A stretch of DNA of 64,000 nt from an uncultured Cohaesibacter sp. (GCF_963664735.1 NZ_OY761553.1:4709001-4773000); one strand, 5' to 3'. Counted from the stretch's first letter, positions 27,175-35,640 are shown. Notes: a model not told the origin generated them from the sequence alone. Translations and numbers: made by a program.

Positions 27175-28161
27175 TCAGGCACTTTGCTGTTTTAGCGGAG
27201 TGCCTCCCGGGATGAATGTGTCGAAAGCGGCCCAAAACTGTTCTCTTATGATGTCGCTTTCCATCATGATTTCATGCTTGCTGCCTACGATGGTGACTGC
27301 ATGAGCCGCGCGGGTGGTTTTGGCAAAATATTCTGTCGCCTTGGAATTGACGATTGTGTCATTGCCTGCTGTCAAGATCAGGACGGGTATGTGGATGGAT
27401 GATTGCACGTCGCTGGATTGCAGTTTTGCCATTGCCTTGCAGCTTTCATGGGTCCAGAGAACCGTTGGTCCTCCGATTGCCAATTCCGGATAGTCTCTCA
27501 GAAACTGACGGTTTCTGTCATAGCGGGGTCCGTTGGATGTCAGCTGGTTGGTATAGAATCCCCCTTTGTCAAAAGGTGACCGTGTCGCTCCCGGTACGTA
27601 GCTTCTGCCCAAACCAATGGCTCGCAAGAATCCTGTCATTTTGCGAATGCCGGAATGGCGGGGTTTGAAGCCAAGAAAACTGTATTTAGCCGTTGAGATT
27701 TCAATGAGAGGAGCGCAAAGAACTGCTCGATCAATCTTGATGCGTAGCTTTGTCGAATTGCTCAATAAAATGAGCCCGCCCATGGAGTGGCATAAGGCGA
27801 AGCAGGGAGGTGGGCAGTCGGGCAGGATAATTTCGTTTATGAATTGCTCCAGATCCTTGCCATAGTCAGAAAAACGCCGGACATAGCCCTTCAATGGATC
27901 TGCGAGTGAGCGCTCAGACATGCCTTGCCCGCGCCAATCCATTGTCGCTACGGCGAAGCCTCGCTGCCTGAGTTCCGTGATGACTTCATAATATTTTTCG
28001 ATAAATTCAGACCGCCCATGAAGCAGGCAGATCGTTCCCTTGGGGGAAGGCGACAGGGATGGCCAGCGGGCTACCCTCACTTTTCTCTTATCCCAACAGG
28101 TCATGGAATGGCAGATGCCGTCTGCGAGTTCGGGATATTTTTCAAGACTGTTCAGTTGCAT
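27175..28161 (-). CDS. Alpha/beta hydrolase, lysophospholipase/monoglyceride-lipase-like
   Basis: A serine hydrolase of 328 residues (Hydrolase_4 group, PldB-like). CLLHGRSEFIEKYYEVI carries the oxyanion-hole HG motif and MDWRGQGMSERS is the conserved second motif. The nucleophile elbow reads CHSMGG, with Cys where most members have Gly. The late His is in VGSKHEIMME, and the Asp is likely in ILTAGNDTIV. The ATG at 28161 is preferred to a TTG four codons earlier. No signal peptide is seen, so it is probably cytoplasmic or peripheral. The substrate is a lysophospholipid or monoacylglycerol by analogy only. Confidence 0.85.
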   Translation of the reverse strand: MQLNSLEKYPELADGICHSMTCWDKRKVRVARWPSLSPSPKGTICLLHGRSEFIEKYYEVITELRQRGFAVATMDWRGQGMSERSLADPLKGYVRRFSDYGKDLEQFINEIILPDCPPPCFALCHSMGGLILLSNSTKLRIKIDRAVLCAPLIEISTAKYSFLGFKPRHSGIRKMTGFLRAIGLGRSYVPGATRSPFDKGGFYTNQLTSNGPRYDRNRQFLRDYPELAIGGPTVLWTHESCKAMAKLQSSDVQSSIHIPVLILTAGNDTIVNSKATEYFAKTTRAAHAVTIVGSKHEIMMESDIIREQFWAAFDTFIPGGTPLKQQSA

Positions 28162-28332
28162 GTATGTCCCCAAGAGCTAATGGCGACAGTTTAGCGAAAT
28201 GCACGCCATATGGGAGAGGAAAAACCGTATTATGTTGGTTTTTCACGATTTCCTATGTTCCAGGGACCATGAAGGTTGATAGCTGGAATTTTAAAAGATA
28301 TCGGCCCGGAACAATGGTCCAAGGCCGATATG

Positions 28333-28392
28333 AAGGAAAAGGGAAGGGGAGGGCTGGACCGATGTCTTATTCCTGCCCCCCCCTTTTTTTGT
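28333..28392 (-). terminator. Possible terminator after the exported basic protein gene
   Basis: GGGGAGGGCTGG pairs imperfectly with CCTGCCCCCCCC across about 20 bases. Read on the minus strand it is followed by a pyrimidine run (TTCCCTTTTCC). It lies directly past the stop of the minus-strand gene at 28394. Confidence 0.4.
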
Positions 28393-28393
28393 T

Positions 28394-29023
28394 TTAGTTT
28401 GACCGATAGAGGCCTTGATGGCCAAGGTCGCGATAATAGGGACGGTAAATGTCGTAACGGTGATCCGAAGGTCTTCTGAGGTCGCTTCTGTAATCACGAT
28501 ATGTGAGACGCGCTCTGAAAAGTGGCCTCTTGTCCAGAATTTGACCGGTGAAGATGTCTATCTGCAGTCTGTAGGTTGAGCCATTGCGTGAGCGCGCATC
28601 GAGCGAGGCGATACGGCCGCCATGGTTAGAGTAATTGTGGATGTCGTAGTAGCCTCTTTTCCTGACAATCTTCATAAGGGTCCTAGGGCTGTACACCCGC
28701 TGTTGATGCCACTTATTAGAGGCATGCTTCGGAGGATTATGCGGTTTTGCGTTCTGAACGAAAGTCTTCTTGATAATGACCTTTTTCGTTTGAGGCTTTT
28801 GGGACAGCTTCTTTCCTGCCGGTTTTTGCTTGTTCCAATTGGCTGCCGGAGAGCGTTCGCGCTCGGCTTTGCTTTTGGTCTGCTTGTGATGAAGTGCCTT
28901 TGGCTGTCCATAGGGATAGAGGCGCTCGAAATTTTGGCTTGGCTGGGAAAAGTCACGAGCCTGTGCTGGCTGGCAAATTGCGAAGGCCATAAGAATGGGA
29001 AGTGTGATTGCTGCTAGTTTCAT
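28394..29023 (-). CDS. Exported basic protein with PepSY-like C-terminal segment
   Basis: A protein of 209 residues with a clear signal peptide (MKLAAITLPILMAFAICQPAQA, cleavage before RDF). A Lys/Gln/Pro-rich low-complexity stretch (about 40-105) follows. A folded-looking segment (about 112-165) has the pattern VRKRGYYDIHNYSNHGGRI..YRLQIDIFTGQIL, reminiscent of small PepSY-like domains. The C-terminus is rich in Tyr, Arg and Asp. AAAGGTAAG lies before the ATG. It is strongly cationic and probably periplasmic or envelope-bound. I do not recognise a characterised homologue. Confidence 0.7.
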   Translation of the reverse strand: MKLAAITLPILMAFAICQPAQARDFSQPSQNFERLYPYGQPKALHHKQTKSKAERERSPAANWNKQKPAGKKLSQKPQTKKVIIKKTFVQNAKPHNPPKHASNKWHQQRVYSPRTLMKIVRKRGYYDIHNYSNHGGRIASLDARSRNGSTYRLQIDIFTGQILDKRPLFRARLTYRDYRSDLRRPSDHRYDIYRPYYRDLGHQGLYRSN

Positions 29024-29234
29024 TGTCTTACCTTTCTATTCCAGTTTGGTTCGGCTCAAGGCCGCCTTGCATGTGAGATCAGGCTAGCAAAGGCTACATG
29101 AACCCATTCGGAAAGGTTTGTTCATGTCAGCTTCAGCAACATGGCGAAGATGTGGCGAGAATGAGAAATGGCATAATTCTGCCATTTTAAAGAAATTTCG
29201 CAGAGGGTCTTGAAAAGGTTTTTCCGGATTTCCA

Positions 29235-29349
29235 TATCGATTGTGTCGGAGGCCAATGCGGCTCCGGCTTCATTTCCTTCCTGCCACAGAACGGGGGAAG
29301 GAGCCAACAAATCGAACGCTATTTCTGTCGCTCAAAGGAGGACTTTATT
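29235..29349 (+). promoter_or_regulatory. ROSE-like RNA thermometer in the hsp20 leader
   Basis: The leader upstream of the Hsp20 start contains three stems. The first is CGGAG(G)CC / GGCTCCG near 29249-29268. The second is TCCTTCC / GGAAGGA near 29275-29302. The third, short and start-proximal, has TCGCTC (29328-29333) opposite GAGGA of the Shine-Dalgarno (29338-29342). U(U/C)GCU pairing to the Shine-Dalgarno, with a G placed opposite a Shine-Dalgarno G, is the hallmark of ROSE elements that control small heat-shock genes in alphaproteobacteria. The exact 5' end is not known. Confidence 0.7.
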
Positions 29350-29823
29350 ATGCGTCATTATGATCTTACCCCACTTTATCGCTCTACCGTCGGTTTTGAC
29401 AAACTCTTCTCCATGCTGGATACCGTCAGTGGTCCAGACAGTAGCGCGCAGTCTTACCCGCCTTACAATATCGAACGTCTGGCTGAGAATTCCTATCGTA
29501 TTTCCATGGCTGTTGCCGGTTTTTCCGAGAGAGATCTTTCTATCGAAGTGAAGGAAAATTCTCTTAAGGTAACAGGCGAGAAAGTCGTCGACGAAAGCGA
29601 GAAGGATAAGGAATATCTGCACCGTGGAATCGCCGCACGTGCGTTCGAACGTCAGTTCCAGCTCGCCGACTATATGCAGGTTGAAGGTGCAAGCATGGAA
29701 CATGGCCTGCTTCACATTGATCTGAAGCGCGAAATTCCTGAAGCTATGAAACCTCGTCAGATTGAGATCCGCTCAGCTGGCGCGGAAACAGATCCAACAG
29801 TGATCGAAGGCTCCATGCAATAA
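29350..29823 (+). CDS. Hsp20/IbpA-type small heat-shock protein
   Basis: A chaperone of 157 residues that holds unfolding proteins. The alpha-crystallin domain spans about residues 38-130 (YNIERLAENSYRISMAVAGF through LHIDLKREIP). A short N-terminal arm (DLTPLYRSTVGFDKLF) and a C-terminal tail follow the IbpA pattern; the IxI-like element is degenerate (RQIEIRS). A strong Shine-Dalgarno (AAAGGAGGA) lies 7 bases before the ATG and appears masked by a ROSE-like hairpin, so translation is probably heat-induced. It ends in a bidirectional terminator facing ltaE. Confidence 0.93.
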   Translation: MRHYDLTPLYRSTVGFDKLFSMLDTVSGPDSSAQSYPPYNIERLAENSYRISMAVAGFSERDLSIEVKENSLKVTGEKVVDESEKDKEYLHRGIAARAFERQFQLADYMQVEGASMEHGLLHIDLKREIPEAMKPRQIEIRSAGAETDPTVIEGSMQ

Positions 29824-29957
29824 CTCCGACATTTTGCTGCCCCACCTTTCGTCCGGGCGCATGAGGCGGCCCTTGTGGGCCGCCGACGCTTCTTCGTCCC
29901 AAGATCGATTGTCGGAGGAGTTACAGTTTTTCTGCTTCCGGCAGTCACTCTCTCACA

Positions 29958-29992
29958 GAAAAAGCGCTCTTCCACTGGTCGAGCGCTTTTTT
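29958..29992. terminator. Bidirectional terminator between hsp20 and ltaE
   Basis: AAAAAGCGCTC and its complement GAGCGCTTTTTT surround an 11-base loop, giving T runs on both strands between two convergent genes. Confidence 0.88.
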
Positions 29993-30015
29993 GATTTCAG
30001 GGGTGGGCGAATAAT

Positions 30016-31068
30016 TTATTTGAGGCAGCCCAGGAATTGGTCGACTTCTTCAGGTTTGGTGGCAAATGAGCAGACCAAACGCAAAAGACACTCGTTTTCA
30101 TCGGGGCATTCTTCTGCTGGCAGCCCAAATGTTGGCCATGTATGAAACACTGCGCCAGCCGCTTCTGCCTTTTGGGCTGCCTTTTTAGGAACGATTGCAA
30201 AGACTTCATTGGCCTGTGCCGGCCAAGCCGTGCGTGCGTTCTCGAGTGCGTTCAGCCCGTTTGCCAATCTCGCAGCCATGGCGTTCGAGTGACGTGCATT
30301 GTCCAGCCAATGGTTATTTTCGAAATAGCCCTCAAACTGGGCTGCTGCAAAGCGCATTTTCGAAAAGAGATGACCGGCGCGCTTGCGGCGATACATGAAG
30401 TCTCTGGCGTAGTCCTTGTTGAAGAAAACGACGGCTTCGGCGCACCATGCGCCATTCTTCGTGGCACCAAAGGAGAGAAGGTCCACGCCAGCCTTCCATG
30501 TCATTTCGGCAGGGGTTACGCCCAAGGTGACAAGGGCGTTGGCAAAACGTGCGCCATCCATGTGAACCGCCAGCCCGTTGGCCTTGGCTTGTGCTGATAG
30601 CTGCGTGATTTCATCAATGCTGTAAATCGTGCCGATTTCGGTGGCCTGGGTCAGGGATACTGCACTTGGTTGACCGTGATGGACGACGCCGTGGGGAATT
30701 TCCTGAAATGCGATTTCCAGTGCTTCGGGGCTTAGCTTGCCTCTTGCTCCTTCAAGACCCCACATGCGGGCACCGGAGGTCAGAAATTCGGGAGCGCCAC
30801 ATTCGTCAACGCGGATATGGGCTTCCTTGTGGCAAAAGACTGCTCCTGCAGGTCCAGTCACCGCTGAGAGAGCCAGTGCGTTGGCGCCGGTGCCTGTTGC
30901 AACAACGAACACAGAGCAATCTGTTTCGAAAATGGTCTGAAACTTCTGCTCTATTGTTTCGCTCAGAGGCCCTTCTCCATAGGCAGGTTCAAAGCCGTCC
31001 TTGTGTCGCATCAAAGCGTTCATGATAGGCTCGGAGGCTCCGGCCCAGTTGTCACTGGCAAAAAACAT
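30016..31068 (-). CDS. ltaE: Low-specificity L-threonine aldolase
   Basis: A PLP-dependent fold-type I enzyme that splits L-threonine and allo-threonine to glycine and acetaldehyde. It has 350 residues from the ATG at 31068 (AAGGAATC upstream); the frame to 31107 adds 13 residues of poor fit. Motifs are MFFASDNWAGASEPIMNAL, a glycine-rich phosphate loop (FVVATGTGANALAL), LAVHMDGARFANALV with the PLP-pyridine Asp, and LSFGATKNGAW with the Schiff-base Lys. The Ala/Lys-rich segment near residue 270 fits the beta-eliminating lyase family. Confidence 0.92.
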   Translation of the reverse strand: MFFASDNWAGASEPIMNALMRHKDGFEPAYGEGPLSETIEQKFQTIFETDCSVFVVATGTGANALALSAVTGPAGAVFCHKEAHIRVDECGAPEFLTSGARMWGLEGARGKLSPEALEIAFQEIPHGVVHHGQPSAVSLTQATEIGTIYSIDEITQLSAQAKANGLAVHMDGARFANALVTLGVTPAEMTWKAGVDLLSFGATKNGAWCAEAVVFFNKDYARDFMYRRKRAGHLFSKMRFAAAQFEGYFENNHWLDNARHSNAMAARLANGLNALENARTAWPAQANEVFAIVPKKAAQKAEAAGAVFHTWPTFGLPAEECPDENECLLRLVCSFATKPEEVDQFLGCLK

Positions 31069-31328
31069 TGAAAGATTCCTTGATGGCAGGTTTTGTCGCA
31101 CCCACAATATGGGGCGCGAGCTGTATGTTCAAGCAGAGACGAGATCAGATAAAAGAATATTGGCTGATTTTCGCGAATCTTTGCTATCTCAAGGTAAAAT
31201 AATGAGCAATTTTTTCGGGGAATTTGGGGAGCCTAAATATTGTGCACACCAATAATTGATCATAGTCCAGCAGTCTGTCTGCGGAAAAATACATATTATT
31301 TTCAATTGGTTGATTAACGATGAGGCTG

Positions 31329-31357
31329 TTGCATATTTGGAAGTCCTGTAAAATATA
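31329..31357 (+). promoter_or_regulatory. Sigma70-like promoter for a small RNA
   Basis: TTGCAT (31329-31334) and AATATA (31352-31357) are separated by 17 bases in an AT-rich stretch with no downstream coding sequence on this strand. The start would fall near 31365-31370, about 135 bases before a strong plus-strand terminator. Confidence 0.45.
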
Positions 31358-31367
31358 CAAGTATATG

Positions 31368-31505
31368 ACTAAAAATTAAGCAGTGCCTATTTGACTATCT
31401 TTTTGCCTCGTGCGAGATTGTTGGTGCGGAACGTTTTTTCCCGCCGCCCTTGCTGGGCGTTTCCTCCTTAGACTTTTCGGGCCGCGTTAGCGGCCCTTTT
31501 TTCTT
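31368..31505 (+). ncRNA. Candidate small RNA with exposed anti-Shine-Dalgarno segment
   Basis: No plus-strand gene precedes the very strong plus-strand terminator here (GGGCCGC, loop GTTA, GCGGCCC, six T; 31479-31502). A second perfect hairpin (CGCCC, TTGCT, GGGCG; 31445-31459) stands before it. Between them lies an unpaired pyrimidine stretch, TTTCCTCCTTAGACTTTTC, containing CCTCC, complementary to ribosome-binding sites. Promoter-like boxes lie about 35 bases before the proposed 5' end. This is the usual layout of a trans-acting regulatory RNA. The minus strand at this hairpin has no T run, so it is not simply the terminator of the amidohydrolase gene. The region 31069-31581 holds no protein gene. 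Confidence 0.55.
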
Positions 31506-31581
31506 TCCGGCTCTTGGGGCCGGCAAATAGAGAGTTGTTGCTCTGACAAGGGCGCTCGGGTTTGGTGGTAAATGCTTGAAA

Positions 31582-32505
31582 TTATTCAGCCGCCGCAGCC
31601 GTTGGACGAAGATCGTCACTGGCGCATTGCAGCAAAAGATCTGTAAATCGACCAAACAACTCGACCAATTCATCGAAATGCGGCAAGGGCTCGAACGTGT
31701 CTTCATTCATGTAGAGGCTGCGATCGATCTCGATTTGCAGGGCGTGCAGCCCCTTGAGAGGTCGCCCATAATGCTGGGTTATGAAGCCACCTGCATATGG
31801 TTTGTTCAGTTCTACCCTCAGTCCCAGATGAGAGAAAATGCTTTTGGCGGCGTTGATCAAGCAAGGATGACAACTGCTTCCATAGCGATCTCCCAGCACG
31901 ATGTCCGGACGGCTGTTCGGATTGGCGTTCTGGAACACCCTTGAGGGCATGGAATGGCAATCTATCAGGCATGCAAAACCAAAATTGACATGAGCGAGAG
32001 CCATCTCACGTCTCAGCATCTGATGATAGGGCTTATATAGAGTTTCGATCCTGTCCAGGCCTTCCTGCAGGCTTAGTTTGCTACGATAGATTTCCTTGCG
32101 CTCGGATACGATTCTGGCGATGGTGCCAAGGCCACTTCCGACCCTTATGCCAGACGTTTTTGCATAAGAGGGAACTGGTTCACTAAAAACAAGAGGATCC
32201 AGTTCATAGGGTTCGCGGTTCAAATCGAGATAAGCTCTGGGAAAATTCGCTGCCATCAAGGGTACACCGCAGGATGGGACCTTCCCATAAAGAAGATCTA
32301 TGTAGGAATCTTCAGAGCTGCGCAATTCCAGTTCGGTCAGGCGGCTGGAGTCTTTGAATTCTTGAGTATAGCATCGCCCAGAATGTGGCGAGTTGAAAAG
32401 AAAGGGAGCGAGCTGCTGATCTGGCCGAGCGATCCAGAAAGCTGTTTCCAACTTGTCTGTGGGGCTAAATCGATCAGGGCTTGCAGTGCTCTCGGTCTTG
32501 TTCAT
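31582..32505 (-). CDS. N-formylglutamate amidohydrolase family protein
   Basis: A protein of 307 residues of the HutG-type FGase family, which cleaves N-formyl-L-glutamate in histidine degradation. The family motifs are FNSPHSGRCY near residue 38, DLNREPYELDP near 117, LIDCHSMPS near 205 and PYAGGFITQHYGRP near 263; His and Asp residues in them bind the metal. No other hut genes are adjacent, so a general role on formylated amino acids is as likely as histidine use. It is a single gene, divergent from cpdR. Confidence 0.85.
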   Translation of the reverse strand: MNKTESTASPDRFSPTDKLETAFWIARPDQQLAPFLFNSPHSGRCYTQEFKDSSRLTELELRSSEDSYIDLLYGKVPSCGVPLMAANFPRAYLDLNREPYELDPLVFSEPVPSYAKTSGIRVGSGLGTIARIVSERKEIYRSKLSLQEGLDRIETLYKPYHQMLRREMALAHVNFGFACLIDCHSMPSRVFQNANPNSRPDIVLGDRYGSSCHPCLINAAKSIFSHLGLRVELNKPYAGGFITQHYGRPLKGLHALQIEIDRSLYMNEDTFEPLPHFDELVELFGRFTDLLLQCASDDLRPTAAAAE

Positions 32506-32815
32506 CTGGCTATATGATCGCTTCGTCGGGCTTATATATTGTCCAAGGACGTGGAAGTTGATTCCAGAATCTCTGACTGGGAAGAATCTTATCTCTTGTC
32601 AGAAGTTTGTAATTCAATATTATCAGGCTTGTGAGCACTACTTACAAGGAAAATGAAGGGGATTTTCGTTGAATTGGGGAGAGGATGAGATAATTCTCGA
32701 ACGGTTCACGGGATTTTTACCTCGAGACCCTTGAATGGTAGACTACCAAATCCGCTATTAGGATTAGACAAATTTGCCGGTAAATGCCCATCAGCGGGCT
32801 GGAGAAAAATAAAAG
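32506..32815. other. Divergent intergenic region upstream of cpdR
   Basis: About 310 bp between the amidohydrolase gene and cpdR, expected to hold both promoters. GGAGA lies ahead of the cpdR ATG. No RNA gene or repeat is evident. Confidence 0.4.
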
Positions 32816-33175
32816 ATGTCGCAGATTTTGCTTGCAGAAGACGATAATGACATGCGCCGCTTTCTTGCGCGTGCGCTGCAGAATGCTGGTTATGAAGTCG
32901 TCTCGTTTGATAATGGCAAGAGCGCCTATGATCGATTGCGCGAAGAGCCATTTACGCTACTGTTGACCGATATCGTGATGCCGGAAATGGATGGCATTGA
33001 ACTGGCCCGCCGAGCAACCGAGCTGGATCCTGACCTGAAGGTGATGTTTATCACCGGATTTGCAGCTGTCGCTCTTAACCCCGATAGCAATACGCCAAAG
33101 GATGCCAAGGTTCTTTCCAAACCGTTCCATTTGCGTGATCTTGTCAACGAAGTTGGCAAAATGCTTGCGGCATAA
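32816..33175 (+). CDS. cpdR: Single-domain response regulator CpdR
   Basis: A free-standing receiver domain of 119 residues. Acidic residues AEDDND (8-12), the phospho-acceptor Asp52 in LLLTDIVMPEMDG and Lys in LSKPF are all present, followed by the CpdR C-terminal pattern HLRDLVNEVGKMLAA. In alphaproteobacteria the unphosphorylated form delivers substrates to ClpXP at the cell pole under control of the CckA-ChpT phosphorelay. It directly precedes the tRNA-Val gene that serves as the island attachment site; it is chromosomal core. Confidence 0.93.
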   Translation: MSQILLAEDDNDMRRFLARALQNAGYEVVSFDNGKSAYDRLREEPFTLLLTDIVMPEMDGIELARRATELDPDLKVMFITGFAAVALNPDSNTPKDAKVLSKPFHLRDLVNEVGKMLAA

Positions 33176-33340
33176 GTGCTTGCCCCTTTTTTCACTCGCT
33201 TGTGGTTGTTGATACAGGCTGTTTTTCACAGATTCTCTGTCCATTGATGACAGATTTATAAAAGGGGGTTGCAATCCCTCTTTCAGGGCGGTAGAAGCCT
33301 TCTCACCGCACGGATTGGAACTTACCAATCCATCAAGGAT

Positions 33341-33415
33341 GGGCGTATAGCTCAGCGGGAGAGCACTACGTTGACATCGTAGGGGTCACTGGTTCAATCC
33401 CAGTTACGCCCACCA
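33341..33415 (+). tRNA. tRNA-Val (GAC)
   Basis: A complete 75-base cloverleaf including an encoded CCA. The acceptor arm is GGGCGTA/TACGCCC, the D arm GCTC/GAGC, the anticodon stem CTACG/CGTAG with loop TTGACAT giving anticodon GAC, and the T arm ACTGG/CCAGT with TTCAATC. Its 3' half from the anticodon loop onward is the attachment site of the integrated element and is repeated at 58852. Confidence 0.97.
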
Positions 33416-33421
33416 TCCTTT
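33370..33421 (+). repeat. attL: 52-bp attachment repeat within tRNA-Val
   Basis: It runs from the anticodon loop of tRNA-Val through the CCA and six bases beyond. It is identical over 52 bp to 58852-58903; the next base differs. Confidence 0.95.
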
Positions 33422-33463
33422 TCTCAATGAAAACAATGCTATAGATTTTCGGACCACCTCTGT

Positions 33464-33497
33464 AACGAAGTTCTCTCTGGTTCACCGTGAACCGGTT
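33464..33497 (+). repeat. Left-end integrase arm-type repeat
   Basis: It contains AACGAAGTTCTC (also exact at 58801-58812), followed by CTGGTTCACCGTGAACCGG, which matches 58739-58757 with a single-base gap. These sequences sit about 45 bp inside attL and 40-120 bp inside attR, where integrase arm sites are expected. Confidence 0.6.
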
Positions 33498-33604
33498 GTT
33501 CAAGAGACCCTCCTGTTTTCCATTTCGCATGGGAAAAGAGGGATGTTTCCCGATAGATAACACTTGAATGGCCATATCTTCTGGTTGGATTCGGCGGATC
33601 ATTC

Positions 33605-34588
33605 TTACATGTCCAATTCTGTAGCTTTTGCTGTCTTTCGAAGATAGTCCGGTGAATATTTCGCGTAGACTTTTTCCGTGATCCTCGAATCTGAATGCCC
33701 AAGAAACTGTGCGATTTCTGACATGGAGTTCCCTTCTTCGGCCATCCAGACAGCAGCGCTATGGCGCAACAGATGGGCCGTAACCCTTTTAAGACCAGCC
33801 TTGGCCGACGCGGTGGCCAACGAGCGTTTGAGAGATTTTACTGGCTTGTCACCCCACGTAATGACATGTTCGGTCATGGCCTTGGACTTTGCCTCGAGGA
33901 GCGCATGATAAACGGTGTCATTCATGGGCACCACCGCACGGCCCTTACGCCTTTAAAGATCTTCTGGTCGCTTGAAAGTGATCAGTCGCCGTTCAAAATC
34001 GCAACGATTCCAGGTCAGCTCCGAAACTGCTCCGATCCTTGCTCCTGTGGCGCTCATAATCGTAATGGCCAGCTTCACATGGGGTTTAGTCGCGCATTCG
34101 ATGAGCGTTTTGACTTCGGCTTTTTTGAGGTATCTGTCGACAGGGTCAGGTTTTTTAGGCCGATGGATATGGGGAGCCTTCTGGATCCTGCCATTCTTTT
34201 CAGCAAAATTCATCACTGTGCTGAGATGCCCGAGCTCTGTCCAAATCGTTCCATCTGCTATGCCGGACGCCCGACGGCTTTCGATATAGTCCTTGCAGTT
34301 CTGCCTTTTGATCAGATTTGGCAAGAGATAGCCGAAATGCGGCCTGAGAGACTTCCATGTATGTACCATGGTCACGAGAACTGCTTTTCCCTCGTTCTCT
34401 TGCACATACTCATTCCAGAGCCATTCTACCGTGATCTCTGAGGGTGTTTTCAGGATATCTTCAACTTGAGCTAGACGCCGCCGCGCTTCTTGGAAATCTG
34501 TCGTACCAAGTGATGCGCGGCGAGTTTTTCCGCCCTCGTACCAGACTTCACACCAGACACCTCGATACATTTTGATTTGACTAGACAT
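33605..34588 (-). pseudogene. Tyrosine integrase interrupted by one in-frame ochre codon
   Basis: The two parts read in one frame. The N-terminal part (34588-33956) gives 211 residues with the SAM-like core-binding domain and the first catalytic Arg in MSATGARIGAVSELTW. A TAA at 33953-33955 follows KRPEDL. The same frame then continues with RRKGRAVVPMNDTVYHALLEAK, the remaining catalytic motif HLLRHSAAVWM, GHSDSRITEKVYAKYSPDYL with the nucleophilic Tyr, and its own stop. Family members run through this KxxKGRAVVPMN region without a break, so one base substitution inactivated it or it is read through. It faces the tRNA end, as expected for this element. A sequencing error at one base would also explain it. 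Confidence 0.88.
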
Positions 34589-34746
34589 GCCTCATACTCC
34601 TTTACGGCTTCAATTGGGATACGGAATTGTTTTTTGCCTAAGCGGAACGCTGACAGTTTGCCCTCGTTGATCGTCTCGATGACAAGGGTTTTGGAGCATT
34701 GCCAACGTTCTGAGAGTTGTTCCGGGGTGAGGGGCTGACTATCCAT
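34471..34746 (-). CDS. HTH_17/excisionase-like DNA-binding protein
   Basis: A small protein of 91 residues. The helix-turn-helix of the MerR/excisionase type covers about residues 6-55: LTPEQLSERWQCSKTLVIETINEGKLSAFRLGKKQFRIPIEAVKEYE, given here by its ends and core. The ATG at 34746 has GGAAGG about 9 bases upstream; the longer frame to 34911 has no support. Its 3' end overlaps the integrase start by 118 bp, an arrangement often seen for excisionase-integrase pairs. It probably bends DNA at the att site and steers excision. Confidence 0.8.
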   Translation of the reverse strand: MDSQPLTPEQLSERWQCSKTLVIETINEGKLSAFRLGKKQFRIPIEAVKEYEACLVKSKCIEVSGVKSGTRAEKLAAHHLVRQISKKRGGV

Positions 34747-35235
34747 TTGCTGGCCTTCCAAGACGCTTTCTCGGCGAATTCCATCGCTACACCGCCCGGT
34801 TGAATGCCAACCGACGGCTCTTTGCGTTTGCGTGAACTGAAAGGGAAGTAGAAAAGCTGAGAGCCGGACCCAAACCAGATTTCGTCTATTTCGCGAGAAA
34901 AACGCTCTCAAGACCGCGATTGGTGCCGAAAAGCTCTTTGAACACCTCGTTTTCCTGATATAATCGAGGTATTCAGAATTCGTGACAGTCCCGATGTGCA
35001 GTATTCAGGCTGCTGTGATCGCTGGCGATGGGCGCAATATGTGCGGTTTTGCTTAGTGCTGAAATTTCACAAACCCAAATGAAATTGGCAATAAAGTTAA
35101 CTAATTGATTTCATGAGGGTTTATTCCCGGTTTCTGCCGTTCCCGTCGCATTTATCTGCTTTGCCGCCGATGCTGTCTCATTGGCCTCGCCATCACGTTA
35201 TGGATGGCGAGGTTGATCGGTGCGTTTTACTTGAT
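34747..35235. other. Non-coding region upstream of the HTH-integrase pair
   Basis: About 490 bp. A dyad ACCTCG (34944-34949) / CGAGGT (34965-34970) encloses AT-rich sequence with a TATAAT-like box, and probably marks the promoter/operator of the HTH-integrase operon. The rest shows no gene; a small plus-strand open frame at 35113 has no ribosome-binding site or recognisable product. Confidence 0.4.
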
Positions 35236-35640
35236 TTACAGCTCTCTGAACGATTGTGCCCGTCGCTTCTCAGCGTGAATGATATCCAGAAATCGGTTCG
35301 CGAAATACTGAGCTTCTAGCAGATCGGCGCGGGCACTGGCGTAGGCCGGAGCCAAAGGATCGGCCTCATCCAGGTTGGGCAGCGCCTCCAATAAATTGTC
35401 GACGATCTCGTCAAATTGCGGATCAAGGACACAGCGATTGCTGACAGCATCGATCAGGGCATGTAATGGCCTGATGTCATCGAAAATATCGCCGACTTCA
35501 ATATCGGGCAAAGAGGATAACGCCTGTCTAGCCGCGCAGATTGCATCGGCTCCGATATCGAGGATGCGGCTGGCATCGGTCGAGCGCTGATCGACGAGAA
35601 GAGAAATATTGTGGCGATAGGTTTCGGGAATAAGGGGCAT
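35236..35640 (-). CDS. Hypothetical acidic protein of the element
   Basis: A protein of 134 residues from the ATG at 35640, which has AAGGAAG five bases upstream. It is acidic and helical, with no signal peptide or membrane segment (for example IPETYRHNISLLVDQRST and LPNLDEADPLAPAYASARAD). I do not recognise the family. It lies 84 bp after the PemK-like protein gene on the same strand, so the two probably form an operon between the integration and mobilization modules. Confidence 0.6.
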   Translation of the reverse strand: MPLIPETYRHNISLLVDQRSTDASRILDIGADAICAARQALSSLPDIEVGDIFDDIRPLHALIDAVSNRCVLDPQFDEIVDNLLEALPNLDEADPLAPAYASARADLLEAQYFANRFLDIIHAEKRRAQSFREL

